This document shows positions 11,601-25,902 of a stretch of 64,000 nucleotides of DNA, piece by piece; the first letter of the stretch is position 1; the number at the start of each line of letters is the position of its first letter. Source of the DNA: Puffinus mauretanicus (taxonomy: Eukaryota; Chordata; Aves; Procellariiformes; Procellariidae); assembly GCA_023333565.1 (NCBI GenBank), contig JAJKFH010004053.1:2480001-2544000 (forward strand), written 5' to 3'. The notes beneath the pieces were generated by a model, which saw only the letters and a program-made list of their open reading frames with translations, searched no databases and had not been told where the DNA came from. The position numbers were made by a program, and so were the translations under genes.

Positions 11601-14600
11601 TTGTTCCTGCTGGCCCTAAATTCAGTGTATGTCTCCAACTTTCTTCCTTGTCTATGCAAATTGAACATCTCATGCCATTCTCTATAAAGCGTAGCTTTCA
11701 GCCCTCTATTCTTACAGCTTTTATCTAAATTTTCGGCAGCTTTTTAACAACCCTTCAATCAAATTGGGCACAGTATCCTTTTAGTGTTTTCACTGCTATC
11801 AGTAGCTGTAAGTTAAGTCTTTGCTGGTAGTTTACAGTCTAAGTGCTATTGAGAAAAAAACCCCCATTAAACATTTTCTAACTGGCAGATGCCATGAAGG
11901 GGATATGAGATGCCACATAACCTTCAGCAGGGAGAAAGGCACAGTTCATTATCCACTCAAAGTCAGTGCCCAAAGATACCAGGTGTGGAGAAAGACTAAA
12001 CCTGATGGAAAAAACAGGAAGAAACTCAGATTAAAGACCTACCTGACAGGAACAGTCTTACCAACAAGAAACCAGGGAACACTGGTGTTTTTAACACAGA
12101 GGGAGGAACTTGCTGTTTACATATTGATAACAAAAGCAGTAGGTCTGGTAAGCAACATGTGTGTAATGAAAGACCTCATAAAAAGGGACCAGAACCAAGT
12201 GGTTTTTGGCAAAAATTGTCAATCCATGGAGCCAAAGTGGAATGCCAAATCCGAAACACAGTGAGTTGAAAGGTATGGATATAAAGGTGGTGCAGGGTGT
12301 GATAATGCTCCGTTAAGACTTGCCATGGTTACACAGTGGTTCAGCAATGGAAAAACTGAGCAAGCAAAGGAAAGGATTTTTTTGTGTGTAATAATGACAG
12401 TTTTTAGACTGTAATCAAACTAATCAGAAAATTAATATTATAGCAATTCTGAGGAGTCCTGAAGGTAAACTGAATGAAGGAAAGGGGATGGTATAACATG
12501 ATAATTCAATTGGGTGAAAGCTAGTTTCCTCTTTTCCCAAGATTTCCTGCAAAATCTGATAAATCAATTCCTTCTGGGCAGCCTAATTCTTGCAGCATCT
12601 CTGAAATTCTGCAATGAAATTACTTCCAGTCTTTCTGAAGAAACGTACTTCTGTGCTTTGGGACATTTTCATTCCTGTGGGTAACACTTCCAGAAAATGC
12701 TGGTATCAGAAAGAATACAACACCCTTTATGGCGCGTCGGTTCTCCAGCAGTGATTGTTTACAGAGACCTAACTCTGGTGGCTAATTTCACCTTCTGTAA
12801 AAAGCCTGCTGAGCTGGAAAAAGATTCCAAATATTTTGATTGTGTGTAACACAACAATGAAATAACATCTTTGCAGAATAATAAAATAGCAATTGAAGCG
12901 AGCTGTACCTGTCAACATATAGAAGAGCACGACACTGTCCACAAGACACGGGGAGTCCAGGATCTCTTGAGTTAAACCCATACTTGTAACATTCACTTGT
13001 TTGCGTAGCTTTGGGAAGACAAACTACTCTCTCTGTCTTTCATCTGTGTCTACCTGAGGCAATTCACATCGGGAAACAATTACACACTCCAGTACTACCA
13101 CAATGTATTGGTGGTAAGTAAGAAAGTTTAAGACATGGCTTTTATTTCCTCTGTCCCTGCATCTTCCTCACTCCTATCACACAGTAGGATTGCTAGCATC
13201 TCGGGAGAAGAGAGTACGGTACTTGTTGCACTGCTACTACAGATAGCAAGGAGGAGGGACAGATGGGACAATTTGCACTAAGTTTGTATATCTGTGTAAT
13301 GTCAGGTACTGAAAGCAGTAGGGAGCTTGTTTCATGTTTGTAAACACGGCTCTTTGAACCTCCTTTGGCAGTACTTGCTCCTGAGAGTGAAGCGTGACCA
13401 TGCCCTGCAACAGTTTAGATCTTGATGTCATTCCACTGCTAAATAAACTCATCAGAACTACCTTTGTGTGTGCCTGTGCTCCAGCCCAACACCCTGCTTG
13501 CTGAGTGTCTCAGAGCATCCGTTTGCATATGGAATACAAACTGCAGGTCCAGAACTACGGAGAAAAGGTCTACTGACCTAATGATTCCACTTACGCTAGG
13601 GCAACCCCTACAGATAGTGAACATGGTAATTAAACTTGTTAAGGTCTTTTCATACTAACTCCATTTAACAGATACAGTCTTTCTTCATGAAGTATGTCAT
13701 CTGAATAGCCCCCCATAGCAACAGCAACATACCATCAAAAAGGACTTATTTTATTCTACAAACCTATTTGCAATTAAAACATTCAGCAAAACACAACATG
13801 CCTTCTGTCTTTTTCCCTTCTTCCAGTACGAAAGTAGTATTCTGGCAGACAAGAAGGTATCTTTTCCCACCTATTTTTCCTTCCCAGTGATTACTAAAGC
13901 CTAAAGAAATAGGTTTTCCATTTGAATTCAGAGCACTAGTAAATGTGATAAAGCATTTAAAAAGATTTAGCTATCAAACAATAATTCAATGATCTTCACG
14001 CCTGAATTCTTTCTAACCACTGCAAAACGTGCCACCCTAGTAGCTTTCAAGGATTAAATATGAGAACACTGCTGTTTGTATGTACATTGATATAAATGCA
14101 CTATTAATCACATAAACTGAAAAATTAATAATGTTTTCTCTCTGAAGTCAATTATATATAAACAAAGGTAACAAGTAACTGTTTGTTATAACAGAGTAGG
14201 GATTCTGGAGCAATATAAATCGTAAAAGCAAAGGCATAGAAGTTTCTTTCCAACCAGATATTGTAATATTAATTCAGAGTATAATTGGGAAAGTACATCA
14301 GGATCAGAAAATTCAACAATCTGCTTTCTTGGATGTACCACTTTCTTTTAGAAACTCAGGTATGTACTTTCTCAAAAAAAGAAAATACGCATTCCTAATA
14401 GATAAATAATGGAAGAGATTGTAGTATAACACCAGTTCTTGAAAGAGAAACTACAGAGCATTTTGTGGAGGTCTATGATGAATAAGTTGGTTGTGTAACT
14501 CTTCTTTCCTCTTGTTTTCACCTATTAATTACATTAAATTATAACTTTATCAGTTATGACAGCCAACTTGGGCTGGTTTGCACCAGCTTAAATTTAAGTT

Positions 14601-17449
14601 GTTTTGTAGTCTTACGTTCTTTCATGAGCAATTGCTGCATTTGCTACAGGAATGTTATGCACCCTGACTTCACCCCCAAGATATTCTTTTAAAAGGTTTT
14701 CTTTTAAAAGGTATTACAGTGAAGAGTTTGTATGATACAAGACATACCATGGCCCATTATCACTGGAAGCAAAGATCACGGTCAGATTTTGAAAGGTTTC
14801 CCAGAACAAAAAGATTGAACTACTAGCTACTGAGTCATCAGAGTTTCAGGAGATTTCACCATTTATTTCAGTAGCCCCATGGATGTCATTGGCAGTGGAA
14901 AATTATACCTGAGGTTGTATTTTCCTTTCAATATATCTATGCAATGCTCTAAAGACTAATTTATTTAAGGTAACATATTTCAAATTAAACAAAATAGACT
15001 TCAATTTGACTTGCATATTTAAAGACACATACTATCTTAACAAGAGTTTCTGGTTCATGAAAATTCCAGTCTGCCTTCACATGTAAGCCATAAGAGTATC
15101 TATGCCTTTGCTGGTGGCTGGTTTCTCTTAGCATAGTGCCATCCCCAGACACCCTGCCCCCCGCTTTCACGCAGAACGGTTCTGCTGAGGCTGATGCCAG
15201 AAAGTACTTTAATATGCTGGTGTATATAGTAGGCACGCTGCACTGGTGAATCTGTTTTGGAACACTGATGAAGAAAACAAAGTGACATCTCATGCATAAA
15301 GCAGCATAAGGAAAAAACTACTATACAAATAATTTGTGCCAAACCCCTAAATTCAGCAGTAATAGGTTTTTAACAGACCACATACTAGGTTGAAGAAGCA
15401 CCAAGCTCTCCATTATTTGCTAGATGAACTCTTTCTTCATTTGCCATAATATCTAGGCTGTGAACCACATAACAGAAAAGATTTGCATGTCACTTCTCCA
15501 GGTGTTCTGCAAGTTCTTCAAACATTGAAAAGAAAACATAGAGTTGCCTTACAAGGGCAGGGTGAAGAATAAAATCATGCTTGTGTAGACTGTCGGATTC
15601 TTGTTGAAACAAACCCTGCAGCCCTGGGCCCAGTCCCAGATACAAGTCTCAGGAAGAGCTTTGTTGGAAGGAATCCTCTAGAACAGCTGCTGTCCCTGAC
15701 AGATGTGTCAGTGCCAACACAGCAACCAGAGACGCAGTTTCCATAGTGATTGCAAACTTTGCTTGTGTTCTTCCTTCTCCAGTGCCAATAAGCAGTCACT
15801 GAATTACTCCGTATCAATGCAACGTGCATGTAAGACTTTTACAAGCTACAGTCTATGGATTTAGGCACAGGAGCTGAACTGACACCTGTGACATACGTTG
15901 CCTGTTTCTAGTCTCCTCATGGAAGAAAAAAAAAATTATTTCCTTTTATCTTTTTTTCAATATACTGCTATTTTAAGAGACATACTATTACTGGCTTCTT
16001 TATTATTTCAGGCTTGTAATGACACCCAACACTTTCAAAAGTTGCAAAATAAGGTGACATTAATGTTAAATGGCATGAAGAGCAGCAACAGAAAAATGTG
16101 TTGAAAATCTAAATATCATTGTGCATTTAAATAATAATATTGCAGTTAACCAAAAGCTGTTACTGCAATATCTTCCAAGCTACTGCAAGACATTGCAGTA
16201 TTCATTGCCTGTGTGTGGTTAGTGAATCTTAGTACAGTGCACATTTATTTTTGTGTAATGCTCATTAAATGCTATCAGCTGTGGCTTGATCTGCTATCTC
16301 CCTCCTCTTTATCCTTAATCTCCCTTTCCCTTTCTTTCCTTCTTCTTTAATTTATACGTACATGGTTATGTGTGTGCTACTTCAAAGACACATATCAAAT
16401 GAGTTAAGTCAGAGTCATGCCCATCGACAGCATTATCAGAGTTGAAAGAATGATACACAGTGAATAATGTGCTCACCCTAATATGTAGCATAGGTGTCAT
16501 AACACAAAACTATCAACCATGGCAAGTGATGTTAGGAGATGGCAAAATATAGATATGATATAAATAATAACGGAGATTGTTCATTTGCATTTCACAAAAA
16601 ATATTCATCATCTGAAACTGAAAATACCTGTGGTGTTGCCTAATTCTATCTGAATTGATAAGAAACATGGATGGTTTCCTATGCATCTGAGGACAATTTG
16701 TAGATTTAATCATCAGCTTTGTTTTCAAGAAAATCACAGTATCTTGTATCTGTATTTGGGTCCTGTTGCTCTGTGTTTGGTATACAACTGTATCAAGACT
16801 CTTTAGGTTTTTGAACAGTTTGGGTTTCAAAGGAAGACTTAATTTTTTAATTTTGGGAGGCTTTAAATGGGATTTTCTGATTCTGGCATTTAAGACATGA
16901 AGTATGGAAAATCAAGAACTTCAGATGTTTCCAAGGTACATATGAGTGTGGTGATGTGCAGGCCTAATTACTGCAGACAGCAGCATCTAAAGAGCTGCTC
17001 CGTTGGTGTTTGAAAGGAAAGTAGCTGCTCACAGTGCCGGCATCTCCTCCAAACCCCACTCTCAGCGGCAAACACAAAGGGGCCTCTCATAGTTACAACT
17101 AAATCACTTCTGAAGGATGGTCCTAGGAATAGCGTACTCTCAAAATTACCTGCTTCCTGGAGTTTACCAGCAATGTACAAACTATGTGCCAAAATATCCT
17201 CAGGAGACCCCATGGAAAGCCCACTGGGAACTCCAGTGGGGCAATTCAATGGCTCTGGAGAGTTTCTGCATATTGTACTTGAGAGTTCACTTCCCAGTTC
17301 CCTACCTGGGCAGATGGTGAATCTGATTTTGACAGCCACTAAAGTCCATTGAGGAGGAAGATACCTGATGGGATTGGAGGTCACCAAAGTTAGAAAGAAG
17401 CTGAGAAAAGTGTTCATAGCCATGAACCATAGACACCTCAATTTCCTTT
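8621..17449. other. Single-copy DNA, no gene seen
   Basis: This is a long stretch without a supportable gene or mobile element. A moderately G+C-rich patch lies at about 10080-10290. The longest open frame (11821-12264, plus) has no recognisable domain and is within chance expectation. A short tandem duplication at 14684-14712 is listed separately. Confidence 0.55.
14684..14712. repeat. Two-copy tandem duplication, period 15
   Basis: The 14-base word TTCTTTTAAAAGGT occurs at 14684-14697 and again at 14699-14712. Each copy contains the palindrome CTTTTAAAAG. This is probably a replication-slippage product. Confidence 0.85.
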
Positions 17450-18010
17450 AATCCTGCTTCCAATGTCTATTTTGGGTCTAGATATTTGCACTTGCAAACT
17501 GGAAAGTTTTGCTATAAGTTGGACAATCACCCATTGGAAGTAAAAGAAGAAGAAAAAAAAACTGAGCAGATTTGTGGATGATAGAATAACTTTGAGCCAT
17601 GCTCTGTGGCTGTGAAAAAAAAAAGACAACTGCAATCTTAAAGTGTGAGGTAAGGTATTTTCCAGAGCAACAGAGAAATATTAATGTTTTGCATAAGTAT
17701 TTGGAAAACCTCATTCACAGCAGACCTTATTCACCTTCAAGAAACGTTTCCTTCAGCTGGAACAGGTACATGGAGTGACTGAAGATAGAAAGGGGAATAA
17801 AAAGCCTGTCTTACACAAGAGAATAGAAGTGCTTAGCTTTTTTCACCTAACAAAATGAAGGCTGAGAGGAGATAGTATTGCAGTCTATAAATATATCAGG
17901 AGGTAAACATTAAGGAGAGAGGAGAGGTCAGTGTTGACACAAAACTATATGACTGTAAATTGGCTATGAATTTTAGCCTGGAAATAGTAAGAGTCACTAC
18001 AAAGCAAAGT
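17450..18010 (+). mobile_element. Ancient CR1 LINE fragment (RT part of ORF2)
   Basis: This is a heavily decayed internal piece of an old CR1 LINE in plus orientation. The anchor is a catalytic-box remnant reading F-V-D-D at 17571-17582, matching the FADD box of CR1 reverse transcriptases. After a deletion the sequence follows the familiar order of old CR1 copies: an 'AVKKA..AIL'-like stretch near 17608-17640, a 'leu-glu-gln-val' region near 17755-17770, a 'F-x-L-T-K-R-R-L-R-G-D' type region at about 17835-17870, and a tyrosine-rich 'Y-K-Y-I' region near 17885-17900. A possible remnant of the upstream PQGS-VLG motif lies at about 17459-17480. No intact ORF survives. It is much more divergent than the CR1 copies at 28.6 and 43 kb and so is probably far older. 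The left boundary is uncertain. Confidence 0.65.
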
Positions 18011-21000
18011 ACAAACCAGAATGTGTCTTGGTTGATCTGGGCAATATTTTTTTCCTTAAATGAAAAGATCGTAACAAGCTCTGTGACAGCTTTCGGTGTT
18101 AACAGGTGAGAGAGCCCTACTGCTGCACAAGCTTTTCCTTTGCAACCTGTGATGCCTTTTCCTTTAAAAGGCAGATTTTAGCCAATCAGTTATCTTGCTC
18201 AAGACTCAATTTCATTAAGGATTTGTCATAGGAATTACCATCCTCGCAACAGTTCTGGACTGGTAACCCTTCGTACAACAAAACATCATCTAACCTGTAA
18301 TCAAGTGGAGCAGGAGTCCTCCTGATTTCTTCCTTTAATTGAGTAATCACATGTTTTGGTTCGCAGCCTGGTATTATTTTGTTCAAATGCCATCCCTTCC
18401 AGTACCCCATTTCTTCAGAGTATCTCTTCTTTTACTTTTTCTTATTGTAATTGGAAAATAATAATATGTGATGCAAATATATCTCCAGTGTGGCAAAGAA
18501 GCCATTTACTTGTTTGTAGCATCCACATCTGCCTTATATAAAAATCACTCAGCATAGCTGGCAGCTTCCTTTTGCACTAAAGATCAATATTGTTCTAAGC
18601 TTTAGTTCAGCTGATAGTTACTGTGTTGGCTGATGTTAATGGCAGAACCAAGGATAAATTAATCAGTGGAGCTATTTTACCAATTCATCACACACCAACT
18701 TATTCAATTTCATTAATGATTTACTGACTCACTCGGGGACCTTCCTTTTTACAATAGTGGTATAAAAGGCCAAATCTAAAAGATTAACTTATAAAGACAT
18801 TTACAAATTTTCCAGTCCTGCATTGATAAAAAAAAAAAAAAAGGAGTAAAAAAACCCCCAAAACAAACAATCAAAAAACCCCACTCAAATCCACAAACTA
18901 AGCCCTACTTACTCCTCTCAAAGCTTGCAATTCAACTGGGAAAACTATGACACTGCCTTGAGATCTGATTTCTGTAGAACCAATAGTCTAAACACAACAT
19001 GACCTCTTTAATATTTCAGCAAAAGAGAGACAGGCAGATCAGGAGCAGGCCAGCTTGCTGAAGTGGGGCTGCAATCAGCCCTTTCCCTGTCCCGCACCAC
19101 GCAGGGCGTGCATGCAACACGCTCCGCAGCACAGTGCTGGGCTCCCAGCCCACAGCGCTGCCCCACGCAGCTGGGGCTGTGGGTTTGCGGAGACATCACC
19201 AGCTCACCTACCTGCACTGCCTTCTCCTACATTTCCAGTCCCAGATGGGGCAGGACCATTTTGGCTTCTGTTGTCATTCCATGCCTGTGCCCTGGGAGGC
19301 ACCTGGGAGCAGAATGAGGGAAAGCATCCGCAGTAGTAACCTCCTTATTTCAACGACTGGAAGAGTCCTTCCTCATCCTCAGGCTGTCTGCTAGTTTGCA
19401 CATAGAACAGCTTTTAACAACATAAAACAATTGCATTTTTTATTTTAAAACCAAGTTGAGATTCTGACATTGCAGGGTTCCAGGAGTGAGCCCTAGAGCA
19501 CATACAGCTTAAATGTTTCTCTGTCCAAAGCACATGCAGGCATTGCCAGATGTTACAGTGAGGTAGACGTATTATTGCAAACTGTTGTAGTGTTATTTTG
19601 CAGCACACTTGCACTCAGCAGTCTAGAAATGGGTGTATTTCAGGTATAGATTAGGTGGCATACTAACACTGAGGAATTCCTGTTAAATGTAAAACTACCC
19701 ATCTTGTTCAGCTTCCTCAAGCTTGCAAAAGAAGCTACAAAAAACAGTGCGGACAACTGCTATACCCTGTATTTAATCAAGCATACTGACAAGTCCTCAG
19801 TCCAAGTGAAACAAGATTTTGCAAAAATTTTTGCAAATCAGGATATAGGGGCATTGAGAAGATGCACTTTTCTCTGCAGTCTTGGACTTCCCTGCTGTTC
19901 TGGAGAAGCTTTGAATTGTAAATTGAATATGAATGGATTCACATTCCTCAAATTTGCCATTTTATACCTAGAAAGAGTTCAGTGTGTAAATTTTTCCAGT
20001 TCAGCTGAAGAAGCAGGATATCACAGTACTATTGTTAGGTATAATTTCACATGTAAAAGACGAAATGTTGTACATCACTATGTAGTCATTAAAAACATAC
20101 AGCATATAAATATAGTGACACACTACAAAGTCAGAAGCTTGAGAAAGCAAATGAATTAATGAAAGTAAATGAATAATAAAAGCAAGATTAGAGAACTTTA
20201 TCATTATTTGATACAAATTTGTTCAGAAACCAGGAAGACCAGTAATATACTCTCGGTTAGAGAAATAAAGCTTAACTTTTCAACATTGTAAAATAGGCAG
20301 TAGGACTTCCTAAGCATAGATTTGCCCCTAAAGGCATTATTGAAGGAATACAGTTCAGTATTACCCAGGAATAAGCTTCTGATGAAAGAAAACTGACATG
20401 GTAAGAATCCCTTGACAATATCCTCAGTCATCATAGAGGAATATGGAATAGCATCCACTAACCAGAGCTATATTGTTATTAGATGTGAGTTTTCAAAAAG
20501 AACAGTCAATTGTTCTGACAACTCCTGCTCTTATTCCTCCCCCCTTTTCTTTTGTGATTAAAAACCCCACCCTCAAACAAGAGATAATTTTCAGCTTTAC
20601 TTGTATCTTTGCCACAAGCCTTGTCTGCTCCTCAGGATCACAATACAGAGCTCTTATTTCATCCCCTAATGCAGATTTAACAGCCTCTTTATCAGGGTTG
20701 CCAAACTCTCAATAATGTTTATTTCCTCTCAGCTCCTTCAAGCCTAATATTGCTGGAAGAGGTCACTTCACATCACAAGTTAGGAAGACAAATCTGGCAG
20801 TATAGTACTAGCATGCTAAGGCTCAATGTGCAACCGTACCACTGTTCACTTCTGCACAGGAGTGATAATGCAGGGCGTTATATGGTAGCAAACATCTGCA
20901 TCCCACTTCAGTTATGAAATGGGAAGCAGCTACAGAGGTGGGATGTGTAATGCTGGGGACAGAGGGAAAGCGTCCTGCTTTCTGCTGCTTGAGGGGTGGC

Positions 21001-22640
21001 CTCTTTGAGCAGAGCATGGGCTCAGGAACATCGCTTGATCCAGTCCCATCCTGCAATGAGTGGGCCTTGACCGTAACAACAGCCTGTTGCCATCCCAAAA
21101 AAACCCTTTAAATAGGCAGCTTCACCTACTCACTGCCTAAGATGTAGTAGATGAATGGAGGTCTGAGAGGGCAAAAAACTAAACAGCTTGTTGAAGGAAA
21201 AACAGAATATGGATACTCTCCAAAAGAAACAGATCATACTGATGAGTTCTGAGATTTGCTGGAACAAAATCCAAAATTTGGCAAGTTCTTCTTTACTACT
21301 ATACATGCCTCTAAAATAATTACAAAAATTCCTTTGTGGAAGTTTTAGTAAAACAAAATTGATGTTCTCCATTGCTGTGGGCTTTTCCAGTGTATTTCCT
21401 TATTTCCTTCCATATGCAGCCTCACACTTTCAAAAGTTGTTTTAAATATTTATTACCATGATTACTGTTGTTTATTTAAACTTGCAAAGAGACAAACAAA
21501 AACAGTCATCATGAATTTCTGTCATGTAAATGGCAAAACTCCTGAATATCGTACCAGTAACATCTATCATGACTACCATGCTGTCCTTTTCTGGAAAGAT
21601 AAGTTAACATGCAGCAAGGCAGAATATCTTGTAAAGTGAATAAAGACAGGATATGCTTATGATATTGTAATACTCAATGCCTTGTTTTTTGAAAATCCCT
21701 AGGGAAGTGAAGACGTAAATAGTACCAAAAAATTCTATTATCTGTTCTTAGAACGAGACTCTTACCTAGGATATTTACCACCATCCTGAAGAATAATGGT
21801 TAAACAAAAGTCAACAGCTAAAAAATGTCAGGCTTTTACAATATAATTTTTAAAAGTTGTGAGTTATTTGTGAAATGTTGTTTAAAATTTATATGTGTCT
21901 GCTCTGTTGCTCAGCAGACTGCAGAGTAAGAAAAGGACATAAATAGTTTAAAGGAAGACTTCTCGTCCTCTAAGAGGTGAGACAGAAGTCTTTTATTTAT
22001 TCCTCAGAAAAAAGCTTTGTAACTATGACAAACACCAGATGAGACAGCACCATTCAAGCAGTAAAGAATCTGACTGGACAGAAAAATTTAATCTAGGCTT
22101 TTTACAGCACTGGAGCCCTCATTCTCCACTGACTGGAAAGATATTCAGGCTTATAAACCAAATTGCAGGTTTTTACATGGCTCATGGATAGGCGTGCATT
22201 CACCTTCACCTAAGCAGTGGAGAACTAGGTCCTTTGTGGATAACCCTAAAGTTTCCTCCAACGTTTTAAAAAAATAAAAGCTTTTGCAATAAGCTAGCCA
22301 AAGGTGATTTTGTTCATTATGCTGTTGTTGCGTGATCTTTCTCACCCTCTCTGTACTGTCTCTGCCAGCTGCTTTTACCTGGCAAGCCACTGTCTTCCCA
22401 AGGAAGAGCACTGAAAAATGCACATATTCTTCTTGTCCCTAAGAAGTGCGCATCAGCCTTAACACAGCAGGATCACCTTCAGTGATAGGCGTAATGACCC
22501 CTTTACTCCTCATCCTCCCTTCAAAGTCTGTCAAAATTTAGGATATCTATAACTGTGTTTATGCCACACACACTTTGCACTGGAAATAGACTGAAAGCAC
22601 TCAGTTATTTCACATAAATCTCTAGATCTTACCATCACAT
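18011..22640. other. Single-copy DNA, no gene seen
   Basis: No gene was recognised. A run of 15 A lies at 18828-18842, followed by A/C-rich sequence. A G+C-richer island of about 250 bases (19060-19310) contains several overlapping open frames but no domain or splice structure I can support. The open frame at 19704-20159 (plus) has no recognisable features. Confidence 0.55.
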
Positions 22641-22860
22641 CTCATATTAAAATTTATGAGTGGAGCCAAGCAGAATGAACAGACTGCTCACAGAAATATA
22701 TTAATTTATGTGAGGGAAAGAAATGGCATCAGATTACCATTAATATATTACATTTATGCATTGATAGTGCATAAACACATAAACAAACTGTGTTCCATTA
22801 TAAAAAACACTGCATAAACTCATAATATCTGAGAGCCACAATCAGTTTTCAGTATCCAGA
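22641..22860. other. Candidate conserved non-coding element
   Basis: This is non-repetitive A+T-rich sequence dense in TTAATTTA, ATTAATATA and TTTATGCA-like words, resembling homeodomain/POU-rich enhancers. This is inference from composition only. Confidence 0.18.
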
Positions 22861-24239
22861 TCGCTCACGGGTATAAATAAGGGAAAACAAAGTTGCAAAA
22901 AAAAACCCCAAAATTGGAAGTAAATGAATCCAAGGATAACATAAGAAGCTTAGTGTTGTATATATTCAACCTGATCTTAGTATCAGAGTGTTTGGGATAC
23001 TGATAAACTATTCACATTATACAATTACAGGTTTTGATTTCCCAGAGGAGTAAAGCTGTACGTTGCCCTGTTGTGTGTACCTTACTCCATACAGAGATAA
23101 TTTCTACAGGAGATCATTAGTTCTGCATAAACTTTATTATAGTTGTATCTGAAGCTCTTTAAAATCCTTCATGCTTGAAAGATTAATTGAGTTGGATGGG
23201 CCTGGAAATTTAAACCTTTTTATATGCCTCCCTAAGGCCTCTAACTCTTCTTAAATCAAGACTTTCTTTCCATTATTTTCAAGCCACTCAAACTTCATTC
23301 TCCGACTTATCACTTCAATCTAAAGAAATATCATGTATTTGTCTTTTGTTCTTCTCCATCCAGAGGTAGGTAGAGAGCCCTTGGGACTTACAGGATCATT
23401 ATGTTTCCTTTTGCTTGGAGAGAGATTTCATGAAAACCTTTAATTTCTGCCTTGTAAGGTAGGAAGCAATGTTCTTCACCACCAAGATTTAATTTGCAGT
23501 ATTGTGGTCATCCTTAACAGCACAAGCTTTATCACTACAACTTATGACTAGAGGTACTTTCAGCCTGTTGTTTAAAGGTCTCCAGCCCTCTTTTCTTCAC
23601 AGAACGAGCCCCACCTCAGAAAAGAGACCTGCTAAAACCAACATCTTGTTTACCTGCTTTTAAGACTCACTTGTCTCTATACTTTCTTTCAAAGTGTAGG
23701 GCAGTGATTGCTGCTAAATCCCTTTCATATTACTTAATTTTTGTCACAAATCTTTAAACAAACTGTGCAGCACAACAGTTATATTGTATGGAGAGTAACA
23801 AGGACAGATTCACTAGCAATTTCTAAGCATTAAGGTAGAGTTCTGGCTGGACTGCCACAAAACAGCTGGAGCATACCTATAAATTTAGGTGATTTTCATT
23901 TTCACAATGTCGTAGGAAAGAACTAGTTTAATGAATGAGGTATTGCACTTAGGAGTTAATCCTCTGAATTCTGGTATAAACAGTGAAGGCTTCCCCCTCA
24001 CCACTCCACACCTATCTTTCTGAAGTGCTTGTCTTCATGATTTTTCTTGTTGAATGTGATATATATTTTTAAAAAACCTTCTCATCTACATTTTCAAGCA
24101 CACAATCTTGCTTTGTCTCAATTATTTCAATGTCTTAATGTATGCAGAATGAAACACAAGACTTCTAGCGTTAGGCCTCTGCCACCAGAAAATGTCAGGC
24201 TGCATGAGACAGGATGGTATTGTTAATAGCTGGAGTTAT

Positions 24240-24440
24240 CGGCGCAATAAAGACTCTGGACCAATTCACACCAACATAAATTACTGGCTGCACTTATTAA
24301 AATGTTCATTTGTTGTTTAATGATGGCTTTAAATGATAATTTATCTACTTTAATATCTTATTAAAAATTTAAGAGATACATGCATGGCCATTAATTTATG
24401 CATTACCAGAGATAAAATGTAGGGAGATAAATTCAGGTAA
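24240..24440. other. Candidate conserved non-coding element
   Basis: This is non-repetitive sequence with many homeodomain-type words (TTAATGATGG-like, AATTTATGCATTA, TAATTTATC) and no simple repeat. The evidence is compositional only, and conservation is untested. Confidence 0.2.
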
Positions 24441-25902
24441 ATGTATGTGGGTATAAACCTTAATCATACTAATGTCTCTCCATCCAGGCTCAGGGCTCTG
24501 CCTGCCAAAAACTGGGATTCTAAAATAGGAACTAATCCAAAGATCACAGGGTAATATTCCTTCTTAAATGTCTTCATCAAAATACTTCTGATGCCTTTAA
24601 ACTGAGCAAAATCAAATCAGTCTTCTGGAGGACTTGAAAGTGCTTTTCTCAGAGATAGAAGTAGAGATGTAATACTGCTGCAAGGAGGAGGAATTCCCCC
24701 CGGAGGTATCTGGCAAACAGACCTCTGACGTGATGAGTACCCATCTGTTAGACTGGTAGTGGTGAAGAGGTAGTCAGGAAACTATGGTGAATCCATTGGC
24801 AAGTTACCTGGGAGTGTCCAAAATCCTGCGATTAATGGTGCTGACTGCATTTTTGCAGAAGTTGGGAGAAAGGAAGAGGACTGCAAGATAGCACAAGTTG
24901 CCATTGACTTGACATTCCTTAAATGAGGATTAGGACAAGAATAAAGACAGAAGAACTGAAGGTTTCAGCCCAGGTGGATGGGGAAATGAAACTTAGATTC
25001 AACAACGGAAATTAATATATGTGAATGTAACTAATGACCTCTGCTCCAGCACCTGCCTGGGAACTCAAGAATATTGCTAAATGAAAAAGTTTGGAGTCAG
25101 CGGGAAGCAGATGATGGTAACTTTATGATGACTAAGGATGTCGTCATCCAGAACAATTTGGTTTTGCATCCCCAGAATAAATAATCCCAGAGCAGCAGTC
25201 CTCCTGCCCCTGCTCCCTAACCTAAAAGTGACCAAACTGTGAAAGACCAAATAGCAGTGACCAGTTTGAGAGGAACTTTGCTACTGATTTTCCTACGATA
25301 TCCTTAATTTTCTGCTCAGATTTGCACACAGTTGCACCAAGGCTCCAGCTGCCCATCACAGCCTTGCAGGAACAAAGGTGGCTGCCGGGTCCCAACTGCT
25401 GTGCACCCTGCCATCACACTGGGCGGCCACTGGGTGAGCCACCTTGGGCACCTCACCAAGCAGAAATGGTAACGGGAAGGGATGTGTTCTCCTCTGATAC
25501 ATGGGAATCACACATTTTGCTCCTTACAGTGCCACAGAAACTGCCCCCACCAAAAGCTAACAAACCATAAGTGTAACTGATCTATTTCATGCCCATCCTG
25601 CTACATCACCCTCCTCCTCTTTGTTGCTTGGGTCTGTTTCTTATATATATGTATATATCTTGCCTATAGAAACACTTTTTGCAGAAAGTTCCTGATATAA
25701 AAGAGAATTGATGCAGATAGCGACAACATAGCCTTATTATGTTTTATAACCTGGGAGGGTTCATCCAGCAGCAGTAAATGTTTTCCCTGTCTGTGATTTG
25801 GGGCAGCTATATTTTATATAGGTTTTCAGTTAATCTTGATCTGACAAACACTCAAATAAGGATCTCAAGGGATACATCTTTTAAAAAGGAAGCATGGCAT
25901 TA

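Noticed and set aside
11821..12264. 147-codon open frame (plus)
   Set aside because: There is no recognisable domain, signal or splice context. At about 60% A+T a stop appears about once in 16 codons, so roughly one frame of this length is expected by chance in 64 kb on six frames.
16968..17441. 157-codon open frame (minus)
   Set aside because: It has no recognisable domain and abuts an old CR1 fragment that lies on the other strand. It is within chance expectation.
19060..19394. G+C-richer island as a promoter or exon
   Set aside because: Few intact CpGs relative to C+G content, no TATA/Inr-exon arrangement, and three frames open at once. There is not enough to call a promoter or exon.
19704..20159. 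151-codon open frame (plus)
   Set aside because: No domain, no splice or promoter context, and low-complexity codon usage of A+T-rich DNA.
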